From NCBI GenBank assembly GCA_026397915.1, contig JAPLTX010000059.1:240129-304128 (forward strand): a stretch of 64,000 nt of DNA, read 5' to 3'. Below the pieces are notes generated by a model that worked only from the letters and a program-made list of their open reading frames with translations, did not search any database and was not told the origin of the DNA. Positions within the stretch are counted from its first letter, which is position 1; each line of letters starts with the position of its first letter. This document shows, in pieces, positions 43,384 to 51,772 of the stretch. This DNA is from Verrucomicrobiota bacterium (GTDB taxonomy: Bacteria; Verrucomicrobiota; Verrucomicrobiia; CAIQCK01). A program made the position numbers and the translations under genes.

Positions 43384-44567
43384 TATAGAATCGTCGCGCC
43401 CGCGCCGGGGCGGGAAACGAACAGCGTCGCTTCGATGCCCGTGCGCTTGCGATACGCTTCGCCGATCTTCCGCGAGATGTCGGCGACGGACGCTGTCTTC
43501 ACCAAACTCACCGTGCAGCCACCGAAACCACCGCCAGTCATGCGCGAACCGATGACGCCGCCAGCGTCGCCAATCTCCTGCGCGATCTCCACCGCTGCGT
43601 CGAGTTCGGCGCAACTGACTTCGTAGTCGTCCCGCAACGCCGCGTGGCTGGCATACATGAGCCGCCCCGCCGTCGGCCAGTCGCCGGTTTGAATCGCGCG
43701 CGCGGCAGCCGGCGTGCGCTCAATCTCGCCAATAACATGGCGGGCGCGGCGGAAGACAGTTGCATCCATTTTGGCGCGGGCATTCTCCAACATCGCGGCG
43801 TCGGCATCGCGGAGCGACGGCACGCCGAGAATGCGCGCGGCTTCCTCGCACTGCTTCCGGCGCTGGGCATAGCCGCCGCCGGTCAACTCGTGCTTCACGT
43901 TGGTGTTGACGATGAGAACCTCGACAGCGGGATCGTTCATCGGCACCAGCTCGGTCTTACGCGAGCGGCAATCAAGCAGCAGCAAGTGGTCCTTCCGGCC
44001 GAGCGCGGAGATGAACTGGTCCATGATGCCGCAAGGCATGCCGGCATAGTCGTGCTCCGCTTTCTGGCAAAGCAACGCCTTCTCAACCGGGTCGAGCTTG
44101 TGGCCGGTGACCGTCTCGATCAGCGTGGCGGTGGCGACTTCGAGCGCAGCGCTACTGGAGAGGCCGCCGCCGAGCGGCACCGTCGAAAGCATCAGCGCGT
44201 CGAGCGGGCCGGTGTCCACGCCGCGTTGCTGGAAACCGGCGAAGACGCCGCGTATGTAGTTGGTCCAATGTTTTGGCTCGCCCTTCGGAACCGGCTTGCT
44301 GAGCGGGAAGCTGGCGCTCTGGTTGGTGCGCGCGCAATGCCAGGTGATTTGCTGGCTCGCGCCGGCCGGCCGGTCCGCCGCGATGACCGTGTAACGCTCG
44401 ATGGCCATCGGAAAGACGAAGCCGTCGTTGTAATCGGTGTGCTCGCCAATGATGTTCACGCGGCCCGGCGCGGCGGCAATCCAGCGCGGCGCGCGCCCGT
44501 AGCGCAGTTGGAATTGTTTCGCCGTCTCGTCGCCGAGTTGCTGCAAAGAAATCGTCTGGTCGCTCAT
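43383..44567 (-). CDS. galK: Galactokinase
   Basis: 394 residues from ATG 44567 (MSDQTISLQQL); an upstream ATG at 44594 would add nine. All GHMP galactokinase motifs are intact: signature PGRVNIIGEHTDYNDGFVFP near residues 34-53, the ATP loop PLGGGLSSSAALEVA near 135, the catalytic region CGIMDQFISALG, and SRMTGGGFGGCTVSL near 350. It phosphorylates galactose to galactose-1-phosphate in the Leloir pathway, or a related sugar. It is not beside other Leloir genes. The TAG stop lies at the edge of the REPIN element. Confidence 0.96.
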   Translation of the reverse strand: MSDQTISLQQLGDETAKQFQLRYGRAPRWIAAAPGRVNIIGEHTDYNDGFVFPMAIERYTVIAADRPAGASQQITWHCARTNQSASFPLSKPVPKGEPKHWTNYIRGVFAGFQQRGVDTGPLDALMLSTVPLGGGLSSSAALEVATATLIETVTGHKLDPVEKALLCQKAEHDYAGMPCGIMDQFISALGRKDHLLLLDCRSRKTELVPMNDPAVEVLIVNTNVKHELTGGGYAQRRKQCEEAARILGVPSLRDADAAMLENARAKMDATVFRRARHVIGEIERTPAAARAIQTGDWPTAGRLMYASHAALRDDYEVSCAELDAAVEIAQEIGDAGGVIGSRMTGGGFGGCTVSLVKTASVADISRKIGEAYRKRTGIEATLFVSRPGAGATIL

Positions 44568-44651
44568 GAATCCGGAGAGTATGAGGAAGTCCAACGAACG
44601 GCAATAACGATTCAGCCACTACCAGATGGCCCCAACACTACACGGTCTTCA

Positions 44652-44840
44652 TCAACGCGAGGGCGAGGTCTTGGCCGATGCCGCCTGACTGTCCGCGACT
44701 CCCTTTCGTTTCGCCACGGCTTGTTTCAGCAGGTATTCGATCTGCCCGTTGACGCTACGCAGTTCGTCCTGCGCCCAGGATTCCAACTCGGCCCAGAGCG
44801 CGGGATCCATCCGCAGCAGAAACGATTTTCGCGATTCCAT
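44652..44840 (-). CDS. Ribbon-helix-helix (Arc/CopG-like) DNA-binding protein
   Basis: 62 residues: KSFLLRMDPALWAELESWAQDELRSVNGQIEYLLKQAV is a complete ribbon-helix-helix domain (beta strand, then two helices) of the Arc type, followed by a short charged tail. It starts 7 bases after the SPFH gene stop, so the two genes form an operon. Arc-like proteins beside SPFH genes recur in other bacteria. The palindrome at 45904-45923 upstream of the operon is a plausible autoregulatory site. Confidence 0.85.
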   Translation of the reverse strand: MESRKSFLLRMDPALWAELESWAQDELRSVNGQIEYLLKQAVAKRKGVADSQAASAKTSPSR

Positions 44841-44847
44841 TCAGCGA

Positions 44848-45864
44848 TCAGTTGTAGAGCGTGCCGGTGTTGACGACGGGGTGCACCTCGGACTCGCCGC
44901 AAAGCACAACCATGAGATTGCTCACCATCGCCGCCTTGCGTTCGTCATCCAGTTGCACAACTTTCTTTTCGGCCAGTTCGCGCAGCGCCATTTCCACCAT
45001 GCTGACAGCACCATGCACGATCTTCTGGCGCGCGGCAATCACGGCCTCCGCCTGTTGCCGGCGCAGCATCGCCTGCGCGATCTCCGGCGCGTAGGCCAGA
45101 TGCGTCAGCCGAGCTTCATCCACCTGCACACCTGCCTTCGCCAGCCGCTCTTGGAGTTCCGCGCGCAGCGCCTGTGAAACCTCGTCCACGGCGCTGCGCA
45201 ACGTCACTTCGTTTTCTTCGCCGTGATCGTAGGCATAGGCGCTGGCCAAATGACGCAGCGCGGACTCGCTCTGGATGCGCACGTAGTTCTCGTAATCGTC
45301 CACATCGAATACCGCCTGCGCAGTGTCCCGCACACGCCACACGATCACCGCTGCGATCTCGATGGGATTGCCGCGCTTGTCGTTGACCTTGAGCTTGTCG
45401 CCATTGAGATTGCGCGCGCGCAGCGAAATTTTGTGTCGCGAAGGGGTCTTCGGCTGCGGTGCCGCCGTCCCAACCTTGGCGGCGTTGATCTGGGTCTGCA
45501 TCTCCGCCATCCGCGCGGCAAAGCCGCCTCGCTGGCCGCCGTTGGAATAGAAGGGATTTCCCCAATGGAAACCGCTGACTCGCACCGTGCCGCGATAGGC
45601 GCCGAACAGAATCAAGACCCGCGCCTCATTCGGTTGGAGGGTGAAGAAGCCACAGAACATGATGATGGCCGTGGGGATCAGCAGCAGTCCCGGCACGAAC
45701 AGGCTCCACACCGGCGGTCCCATCCTTTCGACCCCTAAAACAATCGAAAAAACGATCATACCGATGCCACCCAACAACAGCGCGATGACGACCGGCAACA
45801 TGAGCCAGCCGTTGAACACCTGCACTTCCCGTTCCTTGTTTACCGTCAATGATTCCGCATTCAT
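44848..45864 (-). CDS. SPFH/Band-7 (stomatin/prohibitin-like) membrane protein
   Basis: 338 residues from ATG 45864 with an AAGGA site. Two hydrophobic segments (about 20-45 and 55-75) anchor the N-terminus. The SPFH domain follows: NEARVLILFGAYRGTVRVSGFHWGNPF, KISLRARNLNGDKLKVNDKRGNPIEIAAVIVWRVRDTAQAVFDVDDYENYV, SALRHLASAYAYD, and LRAELQERLAKAGVQVDEARLTHLAYAPEIAQAMLRRQQAEAVIAAR, then a coiled region. Such proteins form membrane microdomain scaffolds. A 34-residue linker (about 100-134) interrupts the usual N-terminal strand pair. Confidence 0.94.
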   Translation of the reverse strand: MNAESLTVNKEREVQVFNGWLMLPVVIALLLGGIGMIVFSIVLGVERMGPPVWSLFVPGLLLIPTAIIMFCGFFTLQPNEARVLILFGAYRGTVRVSGFHWGNPFYSNGGQRGGFAARMAEMQTQINAAKVGTAAPQPKTPSRHKISLRARNLNGDKLKVNDKRGNPIEIAAVIVWRVRDTAQAVFDVDDYENYVRIQSESALRHLASAYAYDHGEENEVTLRSAVDEVSQALRAELQERLAKAGVQVDEARLTHLAYAPEIAQAMLRRQQAEAVIAARQKIVHGAVSMVEMALRELAEKKVVQLDDERKAAMVSNLMVVLCGESEVHPVVNTGTLYN

Positions 45865-46175
45865 CTGGACTTTCCTTTCATTCAACCACACTTCCGTTTG
45901 TTATCAGTATGATATCATACTGAAATCACACGGTTCTGCAACAAAAAATTTCCTTTTGCCGTCCGATGACGGGACAAGGCGGAGTGTTTGCCTTGCCTTG
46001 CTTCTGGACGTTCGAACGGTTTGAAATCGCCTTCTTACCGACGCAGCGCGGAAGGATCCGAACGTGGAAAAATCATTGACCGTCACTCTGCGGGGGCGCA
46101 TTGTATGCGACGGTCGAAGGCCGGTTATACATTTGTGGCCGAGGCGGACGACGGCAGTTAATTCTGGAGATTGTC
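45865..46175. other. 311-base divergent intergenic region
   Basis: Lies between the SPFH operon and the subtilase gene. It contains the palindrome at 45904-45923 with a TATGAT -10-like hexamer inside it (minus strand, with TTGCAG 16 bases upstream), and on the plus strand a TTGACC (46076-46081) with TTGTAT at 46101-46106 as a weak promoter for the subtilase. A GGAG ribosome site lies just before the subtilase ATG. No gene or RNA was seen in it. Confidence 0.5.
45904..45923. promoter_or_regulatory. 20-base perfect palindrome, candidate operator
   Basis: TCAGTATGATATCATACTGA is a perfect palindrome 40-60 bases upstream of the SPFH start. On the minus strand it overlaps a TATGAT hexamer suited to be the -10 of the SPFH operon, so a bound protein would block transcription. 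The ribbon-helix-helix protein encoded in the operon is the obvious candidate ligand (inference). Confidence 0.6.
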
Positions 46176-48146
46176 ATGCGATTTTCGTTGAGAGTGTTTA
46201 CACGGAACGTCGGAGTGTTCCTGCAAGCTGTCTTCTGCGCGCTGGTCGTGCCGTGCGCCGTGCAGGCGGGATTCGATTTCGACCAAAACGGCAACGTGTT
46301 CGGCACCGGCCAGGCCGTCATTTCTTTCAAACCGGGGACGACTCTCATCACCATGAAGTCTATCCTCGCGCGATACGGCGCGGACCCCAGTAAGATTCAA
46401 TTTGTGGACGGACGGTCGGCATTGGTCAGGTTTGACGAAAGAAAAGACGTGTTGAGCTTCTGTCAGCAAATGGCCGGCACCGGTTGGGCGACCGCATCCT
46501 GCCCCAATTACATGCACCGTTTTGCCGGTATTCCCAACGATACGCATTACTCGCTCCAGTGGGGCTTAAAACCCGGAACCAGCGGAGCAACCCCCACGAT
46601 CGGCGCTGATTTTCAAGGCGCGTGGAGTTATGTGAATACCACCCGAGGCAGCGGGGTGAAGGTGGGCGTTCTTGATAGCGGGATTGATCTGAATGCTCAT
46701 CCTGATTTGCTGGCATTGCCGAATGGCCCGGTCGTGCCCAGTGTTGGCTTGTTCTACAGAGCCATGACCATAGTTCCTGCCGTGCCAGGAGGGCCTTCCA
46801 CCTTCGTTCCCTATGTTTTTGCAACCAATGCTCCGAACGACGATGTCGGCCACGGCACTCACGTTGCCGGCATCATTGCCGCTGCGACGAGCAACGGCAA
46901 GGGCGTGGCTGGGGGAGCGCCGGGTTCCATCATTTACCCAATCAAGATTGGCAACAGGTTAGGATGGCCTAGCCAAGTCATTTTTGATACCGATGTTTCC
47001 CTAGGCATCCTGTTTGCGGCTACCAACGGCTGTCGGGTCATCAACATGAGCTTCGGTGGAACCGCGACGGGTAATGTTGTAACGCAAGCTGTCCTGTTCG
47101 CGCAGACTCAGACTGTGGATAGAACTGTTGTTCCCAATGTCACATTCAAAGGCGTCGTTTGCGTTGCCGCCATGGGCAATGATGGCGCCCAAGTTGTCGA
47201 ATACCCAGCCGCTCTTCCGGGTGTGGTGGCCGTCGGAGCACATGGCCCCAGCGGCGCGCTTGCCGTGTTTTCGACAACCGGCCCGTGGATCACGCTCGTC
47301 GCGCCCGGCGGAGATGGCGGGGCGGGCGGGGGCGGCAACGCGGACAACTCTGGGCAGATTTTCTCCACTTACCCGACCTACAATGTTTCCTTGGGTCCGC
47401 CCATCATTCCAAAGCCCACCTATACGAATTACTCCTACATGTCCGGCACTTCGATGGCTACGCCGTATGTGGTGGCGGCGGCGGCCTTGCTGCTGCAGAA
47501 GAAACCCTATCTCAGCCAGGCTCAGGTCAGGGCACAACTCGCCCTCTTCTCCACACACACAGCCCCCATCAATGCCGTCACCAGCGCAACCGGTGTGATT
47601 ACAACATTACCGGACACGGCGTTTGACTCGCGGTTTGGTTATGGTTATCTGAACGCCAACTCGTTGGTCCAAGGCATACAACCCACGCTTGGCAAGACTA
47701 CGGGTATTCCGCATGCCTTCCCGGTAAGCCCGCGCAATGAGTTCACATATCCCCCTGGTCAAACCATCCCGATCACTTACTGGTTTGGTCCGACCGGCAT
47801 AGAGGTGGTTGATGTAGTGCGAGGGAACGCAACCAATACCTTCAGGGTCACCGTCGTGGATGACAGAGGCGAGCGGATACCAAGCGCGCAGGTGACGGCG
47901 CGTTTTACGCTCCTCAACGGGTATGGGTCACCCTTGGGTTGGCCAACGACGAACGTGAGTGACAGCGTGCTGCTGGACAACGGCACGGCCGCCCAGGATG
48001 ATCTTCTCAACCAGGATGCTGTTTACGGCTGCAAGGTATTCTTTCCAGGTTCTCTCTCGAACTGCTATTACGAGGTGAGATATATCGTCACCGCCTCCGG
48101 CATGAAGGCCAACACGAACACTGTTGTAAACATCATCGTTCAGTAA
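46176..48146 (+). CDS. Secreted subtilisin-family serine protease (S8)
   Basis: 656 residues from ATG 46176 with a GGAGA ribosome site. A signal peptide (about 1-30) precedes a propeptide-like segment and the S8 domain. The catalytic triad is complete: Asp near residue 166 (VLDSGID), His near 226 (GHGTHVAGI) and Ser near 424 (SGTSMATP), with the oxyanion Asn in AAMGND. The tail from about 510 is beta-rich (TNTFRVTVVDDRGERIPSAQVTARF), probably an Ig-like domain. It should be an extracellular or periplasmic endopeptidase. Its GC content and codon use look slightly less GC-rich than the neighbours. It stands alone. Confidence 0.94.
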   Translation: MRFSLRVFTRNVGVFLQAVFCALVVPCAVQAGFDFDQNGNVFGTGQAVISFKPGTTLITMKSILARYGADPSKIQFVDGRSALVRFDERKDVLSFCQQMAGTGWATASCPNYMHRFAGIPNDTHYSLQWGLKPGTSGATPTIGADFQGAWSYVNTTRGSGVKVGVLDSGIDLNAHPDLLALPNGPVVPSVGLFYRAMTIVPAVPGGPSTFVPYVFATNAPNDDVGHGTHVAGIIAAATSNGKGVAGGAPGSIIYPIKIGNRLGWPSQVIFDTDVSLGILFAATNGCRVINMSFGGTATGNVVTQAVLFAQTQTVDRTVVPNVTFKGVVCVAAMGNDGAQVVEYPAALPGVVAVGAHGPSGALAVFSTTGPWITLVAPGGDGGAGGGGNADNSGQIFSTYPTYNVSLGPPIIPKPTYTNYSYMSGTSMATPYVVAAAALLLQKKPYLSQAQVRAQLALFSTHTAPINAVTSATGVITTLPDTAFDSRFGYGYLNANSLVQGIQPTLGKTTGIPHAFPVSPRNEFTYPPGQTIPITYWFGPTGIEVVDVVRGNATNTFRVTVVDDRGERIPSAQVTARFTLLNGYGSPLGWPTTNVSDSVLLDNGTAAQDDLLNQDAVYGCKVFFPGSLSNCYYEVRYIVTASGMKANTNTVVNIIVQ

Positions 48147-48229
48147 GCCGAACAACGGATTTCGGATTCGGGTAGTGTCCGGGCCGGTTTTGTTTGCAAA
48201 CCAACCCGAATCGTCTATTTTCCTTCCCA

Positions 48230-50032
48230 ATGAACGGTTCGTTCGATCCGCTTCTGCGGCTGCTTGGTTCCCTGAAAACCGCCGTCGTCACGCTCACAGC
48301 GCTGGCGGTCGCGCTGGCTTGGGGCACCATTCATGAGTCAGTCCACGGCACGCCTGCCGCGCAGCGCGATTTCTACTACGCGGGCTGGTTCAGCGCGCTG
48401 CTGGGACTGCTCGCCGTCAACGTCGCCGCTGCCGCGCTCCTTCGTTATCCGTGGAAACGACAGCAGACCGGTCTGGTTGTCACACATCTCGGCATCATCA
48501 TCCTGCTTGTCGGCGCGATGGTTGGCTTCCGGTTCGGCGTGGACGGCCATATCACGCTGACGGAGGGTGCCAGCGCCAACACCGTTGTCGTGGATCAGGA
48601 AACTTTGCGCGTCGCCGATCCACAAGACGCAACGCTGCGCAGGATCGTTCTCGATCTCGAGCGCTCGCCCGTGCCAGCTGGCGGGGCGCGCTACCGGCTC
48701 GGCGGCGGCCTGGAACTCGAAATCCAACAAGCGCACGCCAACACTCGCGAATCGCTCGTCGTCGAGCGCGGCGCTGGCGAAGCCAACCCGGCGCTCCACG
48801 TAAAACTCACCAGTGCCGCGATGGGCAGCGTCGCCGCGTTCGATGAATGGCTGTTGCCGCGCGATCCCAACCGCGCCGAGGTCGGCGTTGGCCCCGCCGT
48901 GCTGAGGGTCGCTGAAGCCCGGACACCGCAGGAACTGGCCGCATTGACAGCGCCGCCCAACCCCACCGAGCAAAGCAGCAAGGGCGCGCTCTCGTTGGAC
49001 GTTGCAGGCAAACACTTCGATTTCAAACTCGACGATGTGTTGGGCAAGAAGATCCCGATGGGCGCGACCGGCTTCACGGCGGACGTGCGCGAGTATTTCC
49101 CCGACTTCCGTCTCGACAGCGAAACCAACAAGCCCATCTCGGTCAGCGACCAGCCGAACAATCCCGCCGTGCTGATGGTCGTGACCGGTCCCAACACGGA
49201 GATCCGGTTCTTCCTCTTCGCCAACCATCCCGGCATGAACATCGGCCGCCCGACCAAAGGCGATGGGAAAAACGTGGCCGCCAACTACAGTTTCGGCAAT
49301 GCATCGCGCGGCGCGCAACTCATCGTGATCGCCGGGCCTGCGAATCAACTGCACTACGCCAGCCACAACGGCAAAGGCCAGTTCAAGACCGGCAAATTGA
49401 CCAAGGAAGCCGCCATTGAAACCGGCCTCGCCGACTGGTCGCTTCAGGTGCTCGACTTTGTGCCCGACGCGAAGCTGCGCACGGAACTCCAGCCCGCGCC
49501 GTTCAATCCTGACGACACCCGCCGCTCGCCCGCGCTGCGGGTCGTGCTGCGCAAGGACGGTCTCGCCTCGCCGCCGACATGGGTGCGATGGGGTCTGCCG
49601 ACACCGCTGACCGCCGGCGACGCGCGCGTAACGTTGAGCTACGGCTGGGAGGCGCATCCGCTCGGCTTCACGGTCAAACTGGACAAGTTCCGGGCCAAGC
49701 GTTACGAGGGCACCGACATGCCGGCGGACTTCCGCAGTTTCATCACCATCGAGGACAACGCGCGCGGCGTCACCAAGCAGCGCGAGGTCTGGATGAACAA
49801 CCCAGCCACGTATCCGGCTGATTGGCTCGGCGTGCGCGGATTCAAGTTCTCGCAGGCCAGTTACCGCGAGGGACATGCGGGCGAGCCAAACGAAACCACG
49901 CTGGGCGTCGTGTGGGATCCGGGCTGGCCGCTGAAATTCCTCGGCTTCTGGACCATCTGCGCAGGCATCTTCATCATGTATTACATGCGGACCTATTTCT
50001 TCAATGCGCGTCCAACAGCAAACAAGCGGTGA
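48230..50032 (+). CDS. resB: Cytochrome c biogenesis protein ResB/Ccs1
   Basis: 600 residues from ATG 48230. It has three N-terminal transmembrane helices (about 20-100), including LLGSLKTAVVTLTALAVALAWGTIHES and GLVVTHLGIIILLVGAMVGF, a large periplasmic domain, and one C-terminal helix (WPLKFLGFWTICAGIFIMYYM), the ResB/Ccs1 topology. With CcsA, seven bases downstream, it forms the System II complex that carries haem across the membrane and attaches it to CxxCH motifs, as in the HzsA-like protein at 20919-23888. Confidence 0.93.
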   Translation: MNGSFDPLLRLLGSLKTAVVTLTALAVALAWGTIHESVHGTPAAQRDFYYAGWFSALLGLLAVNVAAAALLRYPWKRQQTGLVVTHLGIIILLVGAMVGFRFGVDGHITLTEGASANTVVVDQETLRVADPQDATLRRIVLDLERSPVPAGGARYRLGGGLELEIQQAHANTRESLVVERGAGEANPALHVKLTSAAMGSVAAFDEWLLPRDPNRAEVGVGPAVLRVAEARTPQELAALTAPPNPTEQSSKGALSLDVAGKHFDFKLDDVLGKKIPMGATGFTADVREYFPDFRLDSETNKPISVSDQPNNPAVLMVVTGPNTEIRFFLFANHPGMNIGRPTKGDGKNVAANYSFGNASRGAQLIVIAGPANQLHYASHNGKGQFKTGKLTKEAAIETGLADWSLQVLDFVPDAKLRTELQPAPFNPDDTRRSPALRVVLRKDGLASPPTWVRWGLPTPLTAGDARVTLSYGWEAHPLGFTVKLDKFRAKRYEGTDMPADFRSFITIEDNARGVTKQREVWMNNPATYPADWLGVRGFKFSQASYREGHAGEPNETTLGVVWDPGWPLKFLGFWTICAGIFIMYYMRTYFFNARPTANKR

Positions 50033-50039
50033 GCACATC

Positions 50040-51689
50040 ATGAGAAACCGGATAGCAGTCATTTTGATCGGGCTGGCCGCCGTGGCGTGCGCGGCGCAGG
50101 CGCAAACGGATTTCACCGCCGCTGGCCGGCTCGCCATCCAGGAGGGCGGCCGCAAGAAACCGCTCGACACGTTTGCGCGAGAGATCGTGCAGCGCGTCAC
50201 CGGCAAGGCGCGCTTCAACAATCGCGATCCGATTGACGTGGTGTTCTCGCTGGCGTTTACCCAGGGCAATGCGGAGTGGACCGGCCAGAAACTCATCCGG
50301 CTCGGTTACCAGCCGCTGAAAACACGGCTCGACTTGCCCAAGACGGACAGCTACTTCAGCTACCGCGAACTCGCCGACAACCCGAAGATCCGGACGCTCT
50401 TCGACGAGTTGAACAGGTCACAGGCAGCGGAAGGCAAACGGGCCAAGAACCCCCTTCAGGATGAGGTCAACACGCTCGCAACCAAGCTCCACGACCTTGA
50501 GTCGCTCGTGGACAGCAGCGCGCTGACGCTGGTGCCGCATCCAAACGATCCTGATGCCCCTTGGATTTCGCCCGCCGACGACGCGAAGATGACGAGCTAC
50601 TGGCCGAACGACGCGAAGAAGATTCGCGACCAGTTCCTCGCCATCGGCAAGACGTATCGGGAAGGCGACGCGACGGCCTTGACGCGCAACTGCGAGGCGT
50701 TTGCCACGTTGTTGCGTCAGCTCAGCCCGAAGGTTTATCCGGCCCCGACGGCGCTGGAACAGGAGATCACTTACAACCATCTGCGGCCGTTCCGCTGGTC
50801 GTGGATGCTGTTCTTGGTGTCACTGCTGGTGCTGGTGACGACCACCAAACTGCGCAGTCCGGTCTTCTACTGGGGCGGCTTGGCGCTTTTTGCCGCCGGC
50901 CTCGGCCTGTTGATTGCCGGTTTCGTCTATCGCTGTCTGATTGCCGGCCGGCCGCCGGTGACCAACATGTATGAATCGGTGATCTGGGTTGGCTTCGGCG
51001 CGGCGTTGTTTGCGCTGGTGTTCGAACTGATGTATCGCTCGCGCTACTTTGCGGCATCGGCGGCGGGATTCGTTGTGCTCACGCTGTTGCTGGCCGACCA
51101 GTTTCCCAATGTGCTTGACCCAAATATCCGGCCGCTGACACCGGTGCTGCGCGACAATTTCTGGCTCACCACGCACGTGCTGACGATCACGCTCGGCTAC
51201 GCGGCATTCGGGTTGACCTATGCACTCGGCCACGTCTCGCTCGTTTTCCATCTCTGGCGGCCCTCGGCGCGTCCGCAACTCGACGCGCTCACGCAATACA
51301 CCTACCGCGCCATGCAGGTCGGCGTGCTGCTGCTGGCCGTCGGCACGGGCCTCGGCGGATTGTGGGCGAACTACTCCTGGGGCCGCTTCTGGGGCTGGGA
51401 TCCGAAGGAAACGTGGTCGCTCATCGCGCTGTTGAGCTACCTCATCGTGCTCCACGGCCGTTACAGTGGTTGGCTGACGAACTTCTCGCTCAACGTCGCC
51501 GCGTGCGTCTGCTTCAACTCCGTGCTGATGGCGTGGTATGGCGTCAACTTCGTGCTCGGCACCGGCCTGCACTCCTACGGCTTCGGCAGCGGCGGCCTCG
51601 GCTATGTCGCGGCGTTCGTGCTGGCGGACATGGCGTTCGTCGCTTTCGCCGCGTGGCGCTTCAAGAGCGCCGCCACTGTTTCAAGCTGA
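50040..51689 (+). CDS. ccsA: Cytochrome c biogenesis protein CcsA/ResC
   Basis: 549 residues. After a signal-like helix there is an unusual periplasmic N-terminal region of about 200 residues (EGGRKKPLDTFAREIVQRVTG onwards), also found in Bacteroidetes-type CcsA proteins. From about 245 on it is a multi-helix membrane protein with the haem-handling WWD motif WGWDPKETWSLIA near residue 451 and histidines in TTHVLTITLGY and VLHGRYSG. Partner of ResB in System II haem delivery. The REPIN at 51699 follows just after the stop. Confidence 0.94.
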   Translation: MRNRIAVILIGLAAVACAAQAQTDFTAAGRLAIQEGGRKKPLDTFAREIVQRVTGKARFNNRDPIDVVFSLAFTQGNAEWTGQKLIRLGYQPLKTRLDLPKTDSYFSYRELADNPKIRTLFDELNRSQAAEGKRAKNPLQDEVNTLATKLHDLESLVDSSALTLVPHPNDPDAPWISPADDAKMTSYWPNDAKKIRDQFLAIGKTYREGDATALTRNCEAFATLLRQLSPKVYPAPTALEQEITYNHLRPFRWSWMLFLVSLLVLVTTTKLRSPVFYWGGLALFAAGLGLLIAGFVYRCLIAGRPPVTNMYESVIWVGFGAALFALVFELMYRSRYFAASAAGFVVLTLLLADQFPNVLDPNIRPLTPVLRDNFWLTTHVLTITLGYAAFGLTYALGHVSLVFHLWRPSARPQLDALTQYTYRAMQVGVLLLAVGTGLGGLWANYSWGRFWGWDPKETWSLIALLSYLIVLHGRYSGWLTNFSLNVAACVCFNSVLMAWYGVNFVLGTGLHSYGFGSGGLGYVAAFVLADMAFVAFAAWRFKSAATVSS

Positions 51690-51698
51690 GCCAAGATC

Positions 51699-51757
51699 GT
51701 AGCCCGCGACTCCGTCGCAGGAATTACACAATGTCCCGCCACCGAGTGGCGGGCTAC
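51699..51757. repeat. REPIN-type double hairpin between convergent genes
   Basis: GTAG, hairpin CCCGCGAC-TCC-GTCGCAGG (one mismatch, 51703-51721), a 13-base linker, then hairpin CCCGCCAC-CGA-GTGGCGGG (51735-51753) and CTAC. The two stems are the same as those of the element at 6628-6676 but in reverse order, so they belong to one repeat family. The element lies between the ends of ccsA and the M6 protease, where the hairpins could also serve as bidirectional terminators. Confidence 0.88.
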
Positions 51758-51772
51758 GGTTTGCACCAACGG

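Noticed and set aside
44652..45864. Toxin-antitoxin module (the small RHH protein as antitoxin)
   Set aside because: The partner gene is a complete SPFH membrane protein, not a toxin family. The RHH protein is better read as an autoregulator of this operon.
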